Below are positions 9,382 through 22,924 of a DNA stretch of 64,000 nucleotides, in pieces (within the stretch, counting starts at the first letter, position 1; every line of letters begins with the position of its first letter). The translations under genes and the position numbers were made by a program. The stretch comes from Kingdonia uniflora (lineage: Eukaryota; Streptophyta; Magnoliopsida; Ranunculales; Circaeasteraceae). The stretch is from positions 744,001-808,000 of the forward strand of contig JACGCM010002285.1 in the NCBI GenBank assembly GCA_014058105.1, in the 5' to 3' direction. The notes beneath the pieces were generated by a model. It searched no databases. It was not told the DNA's origin and saw only the letters and a list, made by a program, of their open reading frames with translations.

Positions 9382-12036
9382 ATGGATAACCATGTTAACC
9401 CTCATACTACAGATGCTTCCAGTAGCACTATCTCTTTCGGATATACTTCAGAAGAGCGGGAGGAGGAGAACAAAGAGCACGAGGAAGTGGAAATTGAGTC
9501 ACCCGTTACTAATAAGTTAACTGCCAAAACTACAACAAAGATGGAGGAGATCTACGGGACTAATGATGAGAAATCTGAGACAACTCAACATATACCAAGC
9601 CACCAAGTTTCCCATCCAGAAGGAATATCAGTGGAGCAGCCAGTAAAAATGCATCACATCGAATCACATGTTCATCAACCTAACCATGGAGAGGACCACA
9701 AATTGACGGATACAAGTCCACAACTTGAAGAGAGATGGCCAAATGGAAGAACACTTGGTGGGGGGCGGATGAATGCCGGTGAAAGAACTGCGAGCACATA
9801 TGACCTCGTTGAACAAATGTTCTATCTATATGTTCGAGTAGTCAAAGCTAAAGACCTCCCCAAAAACTTAATATCTGGAAGATATGACCAATACGTCGAG
9901 GTTAAGCTTGGGAACTATAAAGGAACAACAAGGCCCCTTGAGAAGAAAAGCAACCCCAGATGGAATCAAGTATTCGCATTTTCAAAAGAGAAGATCCAAT
10001 CATCAACGCTTGAGATCTTTGCTAAGGAAAAGGATATGGTGGATAGAGATGATTATATTGGTATGGTTGTGTTTGACATGAATGAGGTCCCAACCAGGGT
10101 CCCTCCAGATAGTCCTTTAGCACTCCAATGGTACCGTCTAGAAGATCGACGAGGGAAGGGAAGAGTCCAAGGAGAAATAATGGTTACAGTTTGGATGGGA
10201 ACTCAAGCTGATGAAGCTTTCTCCGAGGCTTGGCACACTGACGCTACAACCATTCATGGAGGAGCGGACAACATCCGGTCAAAAGTTTATCAATCACCCA
10301 AACTATGGTACCTTAGAGTTAACGTGATTGAAGCTCAAGACGTGCAACCAAACAAGGAAACTCGTCTACCAGAGGTCTTTGTGAAGGCTCAAATTGGTAA
10401 TCAAGTGCTCAAGACCAAAGTATGTTCCAGTTCAACTCGCACAATAAACCCTCTCTGGAATGAAGATCTAATATTTGTAGCAGCAGAACCCTTTGAAGAG
10501 CACCTGATTCTAACAGTCGAAGACCGGGTGAATCCGTCTCAGGAGAATGTGCTTGGAAAGAAGAGTTTACCGCTGAACTTGTTTGAGAAAAGATTAGACC
10601 ACCGGCCAGTACGTTCTCGTTGGTTCAACCTCGAGAAGTCCGAGTTGGGTTCTTTAGAAGGTGATGAAAGGGAAGAGCAAAGTTTCTCAAGCAAGATTCA
10701 CCTAAGAATATGCCTTGAAGGTGCTTATCATGTACTTGATGAATCAAGTATGTATTTAAGCGACCAACGCCCAGCTGCATGTCAACTCTGGAAACAACCT
10801 ATTGGAGTTATAGATGTTGGAATTCTAAGTGCACAAGGGCTTCATCACCCTATGAAAATGAAGGACAGTAAAGGTTCTACTGATGCTTATTGTGTGGCAA
10901 AATACGGACAAAAATGGGTGAGAACAAGAACAGTTTTAGAGAGCTGTAACCCCAAATGGAACGAGCAATACACCTGGGAGGTTTACGACCATTGTACAGT
11001 GATCACATTAGGAGTATTCGACAATGGCAACCTGGGTAATGGTGTTCGGTCGAAAGATACGAGGATAGGGAAGGTAAGAATTCGACTATCAGCCCTAGAA
11101 ACTGATCGGATTTACACACATTCTTATCCTCTCCTTGTTCTCCATCCATCTGGGATGAAGAAAATGGGAGAACTTCAATTGGCTATGCGGTTTACGTGCT
11201 TTTCTCTCCCTGACATGATGTATCTCTATAGCCAACCTTTGCTACCAAAAATGCACTATCTACACCCCTTAACAACAAACCAACTAGATAGCTTGAGATA
11301 CCAAGCGATGAGCATTGTTGCAGTAAGGCTTGGAAGAGCTGAAACACCATTGAGGAAAGAAGTTGTCGAGTATATGTTGGGTGTGGATTCTCATATGTGG
11401 AGTATGAGGAGAAGCAAAGCCAATTTTTTCAGGATTATGTCGTTATTATCGGGTATAATCTCTATTAATAGATGGTTTAACGATGTCTGCGATTGGAAGA
11501 ACCCCAATACATCAGTGCTGGTTCACGTTTTGTTCTCTATTATGATTTGTTACCCGGAGTTAATATTTTCAACAATCTTTCTCTATATGTGCTTGATCGG
11601 GATTTGGAATTATCGGTCCCGTCCAAGGAACCCCCCAGAAATGGATACACGACTTTCATGGGCAGAAGCAGCTAATCTAGATGAAATGGACGAAGAATTC
11701 GACACTTTCCCAACAACAAAGCCACATGACATCATCAGAATAAGGTATGATAGACTCAGAAGTGTGGCAGGGAGATTACAATTAGTAGTGGGTGATATGG
11801 CAACACAAGGGGAGAAGTTTCAGTATGTTCTTAGCTGGAAAGACCCTAGAGCTACGATAATCTTCATAATTTTGTGTTTCGGTGCAGCTGTGGTCTTGTA
11901 CGTAACACCATTTAGAGTACTTGCTCTGATTGCAGGGTTTTACTTGCTCCGCCACCCCAGGTTTCGGACCAAGTTGCCATCTGTACCTCGCAACTACTTC
12001 AGGAGATTGCCATCTCAAATAGATAGTATGCTCTAA
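9382..12036 (+). CDS. Multiple C2 domain and transmembrane region protein (MCTP)
   Basis: This is an 884-residue intact, intronless frame. Residues 1-140 are acidic and low in complexity and end in the family motif GERTASTYDLVEQM. Three C2 domains follow at about 147-270 (YVRVVKAKDLP, YVEVKLGNYKGTT), 307-430 (LRVNVIEAQDV, NPLWNEDLIFV) and 475-600 (VDVGILSAQGL, DAYCVAKYGQKWVRTRT). The phosphoribosyltransferase C-terminal (PRT_C) domain has membrane segments near 710-742 and 824-856 and the typical tail ending RRLPSQIDSML. MCTPs are known ER-plasma membrane tethers, often at plasmodesmata. QUIRKY and FTIP members act in signalling and in movement of macromolecules between cells. Members with four C2 domains are about 1,000 residues long, and here the fourth (C2A) lies upstream in another frame. 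The protein may therefore work as a three-C2 form, or the gene may be recently damaged. The first C2 has DQY where DPY is usual. Confidence 0.93.
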   Translation: MDNHVNPHTTDASSSTISFGYTSEEREEENKEHEEVEIESPVTNKLTAKTTTKMEEIYGTNDEKSETTQHIPSHQVSHPEGISVEQPVKMHHIESHVHQPNHGEDHKLTDTSPQLEERWPNGRTLGGGRMNAGERTASTYDLVEQMFYLYVRVVKAKDLPKNLISGRYDQYVEVKLGNYKGTTRPLEKKSNPRWNQVFAFSKEKIQSSTLEIFAKEKDMVDRDDYIGMVVFDMNEVPTRVPPDSPLALQWYRLEDRRGKGRVQGEIMVTVWMGTQADEAFSEAWHTDATTIHGGADNIRSKVYQSPKLWYLRVNVIEAQDVQPNKETRLPEVFVKAQIGNQVLKTKVCSSSTRTINPLWNEDLIFVAAEPFEEHLILTVEDRVNPSQENVLGKKSLPLNLFEKRLDHRPVRSRWFNLEKSELGSLEGDEREEQSFSSKIHLRICLEGAYHVLDESSMYLSDQRPAACQLWKQPIGVIDVGILSAQGLHHPMKMKDSKGSTDAYCVAKYGQKWVRTRTVLESCNPKWNEQYTWEVYDHCTVITLGVFDNGNLGNGVRSKDTRIGKVRIRLSALETDRIYTHSYPLLVLHPSGMKKMGELQLAMRFTCFSLPDMMYLYSQPLLPKMHYLHPLTTNQLDSLRYQAMSIVAVRLGRAETPLRKEVVEYMLGVDSHMWSMRRSKANFFRIMSLLSGIISINRWFNDVCDWKNPNTSVLVHVLFSIMICYPELIFSTIFLYMCLIGIWNYRSRPRNPPEMDTRLSWAEAANLDEMDEEFDTFPTTKPHDIIRIRYDRLRSVAGRLQLVVGDMATQGEKFQYVLSWKDPRATIIFIILCFGAAVVLYVTPFRVLALIAGFYLLRHPRFRTKLPSVPRNYFRRLPSQIDSML

Positions 12037-12893
12037 AATGAAGAATTGTTTAAGTTGGCATTTTATCTGTTGAAAGATTATTCTTTATTGTTCCCTGTTC
12101 TTGTTTTTTCCTTTATTAATTTTACTAGTTAAGATGAATGGGGCGCAAAAGTTTAATTAGTCAAAGTGGACAATTTCGAAGAACCTCTCATTTCGAACAA
12201 GCTAATGTACGAACAAAAGGCATACCGACGACAAACATCAAAACAATGGCTTAACCTCTCAGAAATCAGCCAGTAAAATCAGCAGGCGTCACAAAGGGTG
12301 AAATAACTCTCAGAAGGCAATAAAAGAAAAACATTCGAAGTCAATGAAAAATTAAGTGAAAAAGACTCATAGAAGCTCACCCTTGTCCCTCCTCAAGTTA
12401 TATTTTTCACAACAAATGACAATTTAGATTTTAGACTATGGGAGACTGGCAGAATTTCCTGTATTATCATGGGAGGCAGAAGGAGGAAATGTACAAGAAA
12501 TGGCTTTTGAGGGGAATGAGAGAGCACAAGTCTTTCTGTAATCAGACATAAAACATTTAACATTTTGTTTGTGGAATCGGATCAGAGAGAACCCAAAACT
12601 GTTTACTAGTAAATATTCAGATATGGACATCAATTCTGAACCTAATTTAATCTCAGTTGCATTACACGTATAGTAAAAACAAAATCTCCAGAAATGGTAA
12701 TATCATACAACTCTAATCTATTTATGAATAATGCCGATGCAAAATGATAAACAGAAAACCAGTGCATAGTATATAAGAATAGCAAAACATTCAGGAATCT
12801 GATACCCCAACAAAACTCTGATGAAACTAATCATGAGCAAAGTCGAAAACAGAACTCAACGACTACTACATCTCCCTAGGTACTTAATTCTGC
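12037..12893. other. Intergenic region between convergent genes
   Basis: It holds the 3' flanks of MCTP (plus) and RPL6 (minus). It is AT-rich, with no coding frame that I trust and no recognisable mobile element. Confidence 0.6.
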
Positions 12894-15302
<2,409 letters not shown>

Positions 15303-15351
15303 TGTTGCTGTTGTTTCAAAGCTCAATTGCTATAAAGGTTTGGAAGAGATA

Positions 15352-15446
15352 AAACCCTAGGAGTTTAAATAGGGCTGCTGTGTTGGGCTGGGCTGCAACA
15401 TTGGTGGATTAGGGTGTTGGCTTAAGGGCCTAGCCCAATGAACCCA
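15352..15446 (-). promoter_or_regulatory. RPL6 core promoter with telo-box, TATA and site II motifs
   Basis: Upstream of the RPL6 start the plus strand has AAACCCTAG (15352-15360, a telo-box), TTTAAATA (15364-15371, a TATA-like box read TATTTAAA on the gene strand), a TTGGGCTGGGCT doublet (about 15382-15394), and GGGCCTAGCCCA plus AACCCA (15425-15446). Telo-boxes and TGGGCY site II elements are the known hallmark of plant ribosomal protein promoters, bound by Purα/TRB-type and TCP factors. Their presence supports expression of this copy. Confidence 0.75.
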
Positions 15447-15492
15447 ACTGATCATCGAGGATAAGTGTTTACAAAGTCGATCAAGTCAATCG

Positions 15493-15527
15493 CCAACAAC
15501 CAACAACCAACAACCAACAACCAACAA
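15493..15527. repeat. Minisatellite (CCAACAA)5
   Basis: Five perfect copies of a 7-bp unit lie just upstream of the RPL6 promoter. Confidence 0.95.
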
Positions 15528-17616
15528 GGGCATTTTACGGAAAACTGGAGGATAAGAGGAACCACGAGAAGTTATTTAGTGACTAGCAGACGGGCACGTA
15601 CCGTGCGTGGCTTAAAATGTTGTTTAAAGCACATTGTTTACAAGAGTTTAGTCATGGAGGACACCACTATATGTTGTGCATTGCAATTTTGGTTAAACAA
15701 CAATGTTTAAAAGAGTTTGTACACGAAGATAGCACATTCTTATGCAGAATTCATAATGTTTCACCAAATAACATTAGTGCATCACATTATGGTAGAGAGC
15801 GGATAAGGTAAATTAAGTGTTGGTATTGTAGTTGTTCATATGTGTTTGATAACTACACTGTTCAGTTTCAGAAAATGGTCTCATGTTGTAGTTGTTGGAT
15901 TTGTTGTTGCGGCTGGAGTTGTAGGAGTTGTTGTTGTTGGTGGTGGTGTTGTTGCCTATACATTAGCTGAGCGTTAGGGGAGTTACTCTTTGATGCTACT
16001 TGAGTATGATAATAAAATTTATCCATTGGAGAATTTCAAATTGTTGTGTTAATTTTATTCTGTCCAGCCCTCTCATTGACATGCAACTCTCATATTGATA
16101 TGCAGCGATCTAAGTTCATTTTCTAGTGTTTTCTCTCTTTGCTATTGTTTAGATAATACATTCTATACGAATTCACAAGGAAGACAAACTCGTATTGTGA
16201 ATTTATATCCGCAATGATGCAATCTAAATTCGTTACATTTTGCTAAGAATTTACTCTATTGTCAAGAGGTCCGACTGCATATATATATAATTAACAGGGT
16301 TATCACCTTAGGGGGAGTGATTTGTAAGTAAGTTATTGAAATAATATATGAGTTTGTGTGATTATATAGCTGAAGTAGACACATTTATGGTGGTAACAAT
16401 TAAAGTAATAGTAGATTAATTATGAACTAAGAAAGAAAAAATAAAAGAAAATAGACAACTAAAGTAACAACTCCATACACTATTCAGATTTCAGAACAAA
16501 ATTATAACAGATATATAAACTTGTGTTTTGTTCCTCTTTGGAATAAACCACCCCTCAGGATAAAAAGATAATACCATACATAAATCTTCCATTAGAATAT
16601 GATATACTGAACCCGTAGGTTGATCAGGTATACAAGGTGTTTTAGCATTGCTGCTAAGGTGCAGTGAAGGTATCCTTCACAAGACTAACATATAGCTATA
16701 CTAAGGACTAAGTTATGAGTAGAGGTGTTTAATGTAATATTTGCAATTAAAGAACACCCCATGTACAAAACCATGCAAACGGTTTTTATTGAGCATATTT
16801 GCAATTGAAGTAAGAATGGTTTTTTATTTTAAAAAATGATAGGCAAAACTTTATTACGGTAAGACTTCGAAACAAAGTATTAACTAAAAATTAAATAGTA
16901 GGCAAATATAAATAGGTAGTTTAAAATTGGTAATAAGAAAAGACTTTAAGAATGATCATTCTTTAGCGCTTACTTTTGCATTACTGCTTGAATCTCCAAT
17001 TGGTTCATCATTGTCAGCATTGCTGTTATCATCTTCTGGCTCGCTTCCTTCTTGTAAGTTATTTAGTTTATCAGTACTTGTATCAATATCTAAGTCTATA
17101 TGATCATCCTGCGTACTCTGAAGCGATGTATTCATATCTATTTCACGTTATGTACTTTTCTTTACACCTTTTTTCAGAGTTTGTTATGTTGTCTGATAAC
17201 TGCAAGTAGATTCATAAATACAGTGACAATGACAAAACATTATAGACCATTGCTAATTCATACAAGTTGTAATTAGGTTAAGTACCTTATTTGATACATC
17301 AGTGAATGATGGTGTAACAGATGTTGAAGAATAACCATAAAAGAGTTGATTTTTTTCTTTGTTCTTTTACAATTTTGGCTATTATCAGGCTCTTTATCCG
17401 CAGATGATGATCGCTTTGCTGTTGGTCCTTTCCTCTCAATAGTTTGGATCGAGATTTCAATTTCTTCTCGAGACATGGTTAATATGCCATAAACGCGGTA
17501 GATACTATTTGACTTACCAACATTGTTTTTTGATAGCTTTATTGCAAACACACGTTCGATCCAAAGTAAATTCTTTTCCGAATAGTATGCTGCTACTATT
17601 TTACCGTTGTTCTACA

Positions 17617-18438
17617 CAGGGGCGGAACCAGTAGCCGACTCATCCGGGCTATAGCCCGGGGTAAAAATTTAGAAAAAAATAGGTTCTTTCTTCTCTGCCT
17701 TTCTCAGTCCTCTTTTATACATCTTCTCTACCTTTCCTCAGTCATCTCTCGCACACAAAGACAATAGCTACCTCATACCTTGCCTTCTATTCTCTTTCTC
17801 TCTCTGGATTTTATAATTACACCAAAAACCACAACACAAATTAGGGTTTCATTGCTTAATTATGAAAATCACAATTCTCATCAAATCGATCTCAAGGTAA
17901 CGATACTCCCTAGTTCCTATGTATATTTTATTAGGGTTTCTTCGATTTGGTTCTCATCATCAAACTTTCCCCAAATCATTTACTGTTTGATTGTGTTTGG
18001 GAGTTGATGATTAGGAACTAATAAGCACCCAATTATCCTTGCTATGGGTATTGAATCTATATTTTGTTAGAATTTTGATATATGATTCACTGTAATTTAT
18101 GTTTTTTAGATATTAGAACATTGAGAATGCAGCGGGGTGGAGGAAATAAGGATGATTTCTTTGGTGACCCATTCAGGGTATTTGGGGGAGGGGGCTTTGG
18201 TGATCATAGGTGCTTAGTTTTAAACTTTTTTTGTGGGAGAAACCCCTTTGATGATCAGTTCTTTAAAGGGAATTTGCTCAAAGTATTTGTTAAGATTTGA
18301 TGATAGAAGCGTTTTGTTTAGTGGGGGACCGTAGGTTGTCTACATTGAAAGGGAATATAGCCTCAATTTTTTTTTCCGAGGCCAAGCCCCCGAACCCCCA
18401 TAAGATCTTAGCCCACCCCCCCTAAACCTAAATTCCTG
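17617..18438. mobile_element. Non-autonomous hAT-like insert (822 bp) inside the RPA relic
   Basis: It begins CAGGGGCGGAACCAG and ends ..AAATTCCTG, consistent with CAGG..CCTG hAT-like termini. The 8 bp on each side are GTTCTACA (17609-17616) and GTTCTACC (18439-18446), a 7 of 8 match, as expected for a hAT target duplication. It sits between two exon relics of the RPA gene. It encodes no transposase but carries a plant gene fragment on the plus strand. Confidence 0.55.
18127..18299 (+). pseudogene. Captured 5' fragment of an MLF-like gene
   Basis: From the ATG at 18127 the frame reads MQRGGGNKDDFFGDPF, then a Gly/Phe-rich segment GGGGFGDH and GRNPFDDQFF, before a stop at 18298. This glycine-rich start followed by RDPFDDPFF-like text resembles the N-terminus of plant myeloid-leukemia-factor-like proteins. 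Upstream, 17830-18116 looks like a leader exon, a GGTAACG donor-like site near 17896 and an intron ending TTTTTTAG. The fragment thus seems to have been taken from genomic DNA with its leader intron. The homology call is from memory of the family and is moderate. Confidence 0.45.
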
Positions 18439-20509
18439 GTTCTACCAAAATTAAAAGTTCAACTTATTAAACTATTTCATGTAATAATTTAATAGATTAG
18501 GGTTATTGTTTATATACCTTTTTAGAAAGATCCTTAGTTGCTTTTGCTGTATTGTTTAGGAGCATTTGCAACTGTGAATCGAACATTATCAACTTAATGA
18601 ATCCTGTTTCATCTTAGACATCAACTTGTAATTTGTACCTGTAAGGAAAATAAGGTTGGGTTAGAATGTTTCTTTATTTAATAAATTTAGTTAGGTTATT
18701 GTACCTAGTAATCAGATTACTTATTATATTGTTGTAGCTCGAACAATAGAATTTGTCATTTTGTTGGCTAACTTTTCGTTTGCAATTATTACATGATTCA
18801 TAATAAAACCCGTATTCTTGATAGACTTTGGAGATTCTCGTCTGAATGTTGTATAGGGAATCCAATTTTTGGATAAGTCATTTTGATCATTAGTATTCAT
18901 ACAGTGAATGAATGTACTAAATCTTTATTGAAATAAGATAAAGACGTACCTTGACTGCATAATTTTCATATATGTTGTGTTTCAGTTGTTTTATTGCAAT
19001 CATATTATCTACCATTTCTTGATCAAACTTCTTAACATTCTTTGTTGGCGTGACCTGAATAATTTTATCCGCACTGCACATTCAAAATATTATAGTATCA
19101 TGACTAAGGAATATTGTTTATAGTTATTAGTCATTAACAAATTATACACCTTACCTGGTTGAGAATTCTGCAACTTCAGGGATTTCTAGATTCAAATAGG
19201 TTTTGGTAGCATAGGTAGAATTCATGGTGATGTTACCTGTGGATATAGATACTTATAAGCATTCATGATATATAATGTGAGATGTGTTGAAATATAATAT
19301 TATTAATGTTCTTTAATATGTGCACACAATTGTTGACACATTTGAAATTTTGGTTGTTCCACATAATAGATGTCCATTCTTGATGGTAAATAAATTGTGT
19401 TAATTTAGTATGTATATTTATAACATTTCCATTCTTTAACAGATTCCGTAGTCATAACCAAAATAGCATTAAGAGCGTCGAGCTGGTCAAGTCGTCTCCC
19501 TAGTTCCGTAGCAATAAATCCCCCTAACGTTATTGATGGTTGAATGACCCTATTATAGAATTGAATAAAAATATTAGGAATTAAGTGTTATACAATGCAA
19601 CCAACAAAATAATACTTAGTACCTCTCATTTTCGATCGTTGCATTTTTTATAAAGACCTCTGTTCCATTCTTTGTTTGTTGGGGTGTGGTTGGTGTTACG
19701 TCTATGATACGTCCGATAACATCTGGAATTTGATAGATAAGACCGAATTAAATAGTGTACGAGTAAAGTTAGAGAAAGGTTGTATCTAAGTATTTACCTG
19801 TGTATTGTCACTTTTGTTTGCAAAATGATCGAGATTGTTGAAATCACAAAAATTAAATTGTAAGAGCGGGATGTTGTTAGTGTCATCTAGTTGTTTGATG
19901 ATGGCCTTGTCTTAGAATTGGATCTTCAATTGGTTATCGAGTGGTTGGTATAAGCCACTGCTGAATATGACATAACCATTTGCTAGATCAATTATGATGG
20001 CCTCTCTCAAATATCTGGAGAACTTGGGGCATACATATTTTGGGGCAGTTGGCTTAAATTTGATCTCTTTGTATACAAGTAAACAAATATTATCAATTAA
20101 TATATTATAGATTATAGTTATGGCTTGTCGAGAAAATAACATTTACCCTTTGATCAATCAAAACCATGTTGGTGCTTGTTATTTTAGTCCGGTCTTGGAA
20201 GTCCATGACAGACCAGATTCTAGATATTCTTGCTCAAAATTTCCAAGTCGAAGTGTTAGAATTCAAATCTCTTAAGTCATTATAGATATTGGGGTCAAAC
20301 ATACCTTAACTGCGTAGGATATGCAAGAAATTAGTATTTGATTTTGCATAAGATCTAATGAATATAATATAATAAATCTAGTAAGTACAAAGTTTATATA
20401 TACTCACAGAAATGATCCTACTGACTATGGGAAATATTAAAGTTTTTTACTTTACATTAGGAAAAAATGGCTTATAGATGATATTTGAGCCACTGAACAT
20501 TAAACAGTA

Positions 20510-20590
20510 TATACGCATTAGCTTAGTGGTCAGGTTTGTTTGTTTTATTGTTAGGTCAATGGTTCAATTCACCTTGGTTTTATTGAATAA
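20510..20590 (+). repeat. tRNA-derived SINE-like head
   Basis: TAGCTTAGTGGTCAGG (A-box-like) is followed about 30 bp later by GGTTCAATTCACC (B-box-like), the spacing of an RNA polymerase III promoter in tRNA-derived SINEs. No clear body or A-tail could be bounded. The surrounding 20311-22077 is otherwise AT-rich and non-coding. Confidence 0.35.
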
Positions 20591-21092
20591 CCTAATGCCT
20601 TTTCCTTGAAATGTGTTAGTAACCAATCATAATGATTATTCCAAAAATCATCTCTAAGTTGGATATCAGGGTCTTCTTGGTAAACACTCTTCAAGTGTTT
20701 TAGGATTTCACTACGGCCGTGATAGACGTAGAAATACGTAAGATTAGTACGCCTAAAAGTATAATTTTGTTAATCCCGATTTATTATTTTCTAATGTTAG
20801 TAGCATTTTCTTATTTTTAGGCACTTATCACTATTGGAGCTAATAAGTATTAAAAGATATCTAATAGAAGGTACAAAGAGCTGAAGCATCTCTAGCAGTC
20901 TCTCAAGTATAAGGGAGATGTTTACATTTAATGTACTTGTAGATTTACTCCAAGAAATAAAGATGATGAAGGACTCTACAAGGATTAGTTTGAGAATAAT
21001 TATCTAAATAGAAGATAAAATATAAATGAGATAGGATTTATCTTTACTTAGAGATTGAGTTTCAGAAATGTAAATAAGTCTTTCCTATCTTC

Positions 21093-21149
21093 TATAAATA
21101 GAAGAGCAATTCTATGTATTTTATATATCTCAATTTTGAAAGGAATAAA
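21093..21149 (+). promoter_or_regulatory. TATA box and AATAAA polyadenylation-like module
   Basis: TATAAATA at 21093-21100 is followed 44 bp later by AATAAA at 21144-21149. This close pairing is typical of the R region of an LTR or a pararetrovirus-like leader. No flanking LTR copy or coding sequence was found, so the origin is open. Confidence 0.25.
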
Positions 21150-22159
21150 GCTTGGAGTTTCAGTATTTTTTTTTCTCTCTTTCTATTTTATTTTATGAGT
21201 AAGCTGTGATCAATACCATTAATGAAGAGCTAGTCTTCTTAGCTTAGGCTAAGGATCAACCCTCTGGCGATTAGGAGTTAAGTATAGTAGTTATTTAATA
21301 TAATAGGTCTAGTATTACTCTATAATACTCTGGTTTGTAATAAGAAAGGGTTGATCTAGCCATGATAACCCCGATCTATTATAAAGATGAAGGAGATACC
21401 AAATTAGCCATATTTGGTGGTCTCCGCGTTCAAAGAGATTACTAGATCACAAGGGACTTAAACACTCTGCCTAGCCATGAAGGGAGTGTACAAGACCCTA
21501 CTGATATTGGAAAGTCATTGGAAAGTGTTGCATAAAGTCTACTGATATCAATGAAGTCCATATCTACATGCAGTAAACTACACTTTTCAAACTTTACAAT
21601 ATTGTAAAAGAATCTGAATAAACTATTGTTGGTAAATTTTCAGGTTTTGTTTCGATCGTGGTTATACAGGGTTTGTAGATAAATATCATATAAAGTTACC
21701 AAATTCTTAAACTTTATTCGTTTTTGCTGAAATCTAAGGTTAAATTAGGCAAAAATTAAGTATTGGCAACCTTTATAAAAGAGAGAAAGTTAGAAACCCT
21801 AACTGATAGGGTTTCAGAAATCATATGCAAATACTAAGTTACCATAACTATCTCATAACAACAAACTTTGGGATTCTCGTGATCCATTGTAGAGCTTATT
21901 CATATTGAATCAATACAATTAAGAACCCCACTTTAAGTGAAGACATGCAAGTATGTAGATCGCATATATTAAACCATATCATTGTGATGTTAGAGATAGT
22001 TGTGCAGTATTGTAAATGAAAAGAAGAAGTAGAAATGGTAAAAAAAACTACATAATAATAAGTAGAATAAATTATTAATGGAGGAGTTTGATAGACTTAC
22101 CGGTTCAATTGAGGGTAAAGAAGATGATAGGAGTAATCCCAGTTGGTCTTTACCATGTA

Positions 22160-22345
22160 TTTATAAAGTTTTTATTTATTTATTTGCCCTATCTAGTAAA
22201 ATCAAGTTTTATCACATCAGTAGAGTCCAAATCAAGAGTATGTTTCTAGTAGATCATTCTATTTGGTTTTTTTTATTTGACTTATCTAGTGAAATCATTT
22301 TTTATCACGTCAGAAGAGTCCAAATCAAGAATATGTCTATCGATT
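22160..22345. repeat. Imperfect tandem repeat, two copies of about 93 bp
   Basis: Both copies share TATCTAGTRAAATCA, TTTTATCAC and AGAGTCCAAATCAAGA in the same order, at about 22160-22255 and 22258-22345. No coding role. The region 22346-22920 holds nothing that I recognise. Confidence 0.7.
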
Positions 22346-22924
22346 ATGTGAGGCAAAAGTAAGGGGTTCATGCAAAGGGCTGGAAATGGGATTGTAGTTA
22401 TGGTAGAATGTTGGCTGATAGTTTGTTACAAGATTGGATGGGGGACCAAGTTTGGTATTCCCAAGATTTAAATTTCAAATGCTTGAGTTCTCTAGATAGA
22501 CGTGGGGATCAGAGTTAAATGAATTTTCCTTCTAGTTTAATTGAATACCCTCAGGGATTAGATCTAGATCCGTATAAGTCATTAGTAAGAGAGGCCAGAC
22601 ATAATTCTATAAATTATGGATTACCTCTGTATTCGACTGACCCAATAAATCATTTTTTGTTTCGCAGTAGTGTCTAAATTAACCATATTAGCTGGTAATG
22701 CCAACTTTCAATTCAACCAAAAAGTACTGAGTTTTGGTTAGTATTTACATCCGAAAATAACCACAAACCCAAAATTTAAAACTCTGAGGACCATCCCATC
22801 ATCAAACAAACTAAGAAATTATACCGTATCTCTCGCTTTAAGTTAAAATACTCTAACTTAAGCTAAAAGATAAAACAAAAGTTGTATGAACATTAACGTA
22901 TATTGTGAAAAGGGAAAAAAGGAA

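Larger units (their letters stand above)
15583..20310 (-). mobile_element. Helitron-like element (3' end defined, 5' end not found)
   Basis: Read on the minus strand the left edge is GCACGGTACGTGC (a 5-bp stem with 3-nt loop, plus-strand 15594-15606), then seven bases, then CTAG at 15586-15583, followed by T. A short GC hairpin followed by CTRR before a T is the diagnostic Helitron 3' terminus. The element would extend rightwards. A same-strand RPA70-like gene relic follows, an accessory gene often carried by plant Helitrons. No Rep/helicase motif is seen, so the copy is non-autonomous. The right limit given is only the end of the RPA relic. The sequence 15607-16955 is non-coding, with a GTT-rich run at about 15880-15955. 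Confidence 0.6.
16956..20310 (-). pseudogene. RPA70-like (replication protein A large subunit) pseudogene
   Basis: Exon relics run leftwards: 20290-20150 (TWKF stop ARISRIWSVMD, MVLIDQ), 20142-19912, 19729-19622 (IPDVIGRIIDVTP), 19556-19436 (GGFIATELGRRLDQL, ILVMTTESVKEW), 19240-19155 (MNSTYATKTYLNLEIPEVAE), 19075-18950, 18865-18730 (FYYESCNNCKRKV, a zinc ribbon with the last Cys replaced), 18640-18522 (YKLQVDV stop DETGF), 17615-17350, and an acidic tail (DIDTSTDKLNNLQEGSEPED) ending at TGA 16956-16958. This matches the OB-fold and zinc C-terminal layout of RPA1-like proteins, which bind single-stranded DNA. At least two in-frame stops, a frameshift near 17350 and an 822-bp insert make it non-functional. 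It could be a cellular RPA1 paralogue or a Helitron accessory gene. Confidence 0.75.

Noticed and set aside
15493..15527. CRISPR-like or regulatory repeat
   Set aside because: It is a contiguous 7-bp minisatellite without spacers.
16976..17209. Plus-strand open frame rich in Tyr, His and Leu
   Set aside because: The minus strand of the same region encodes the acidic tail of the RPA relic.
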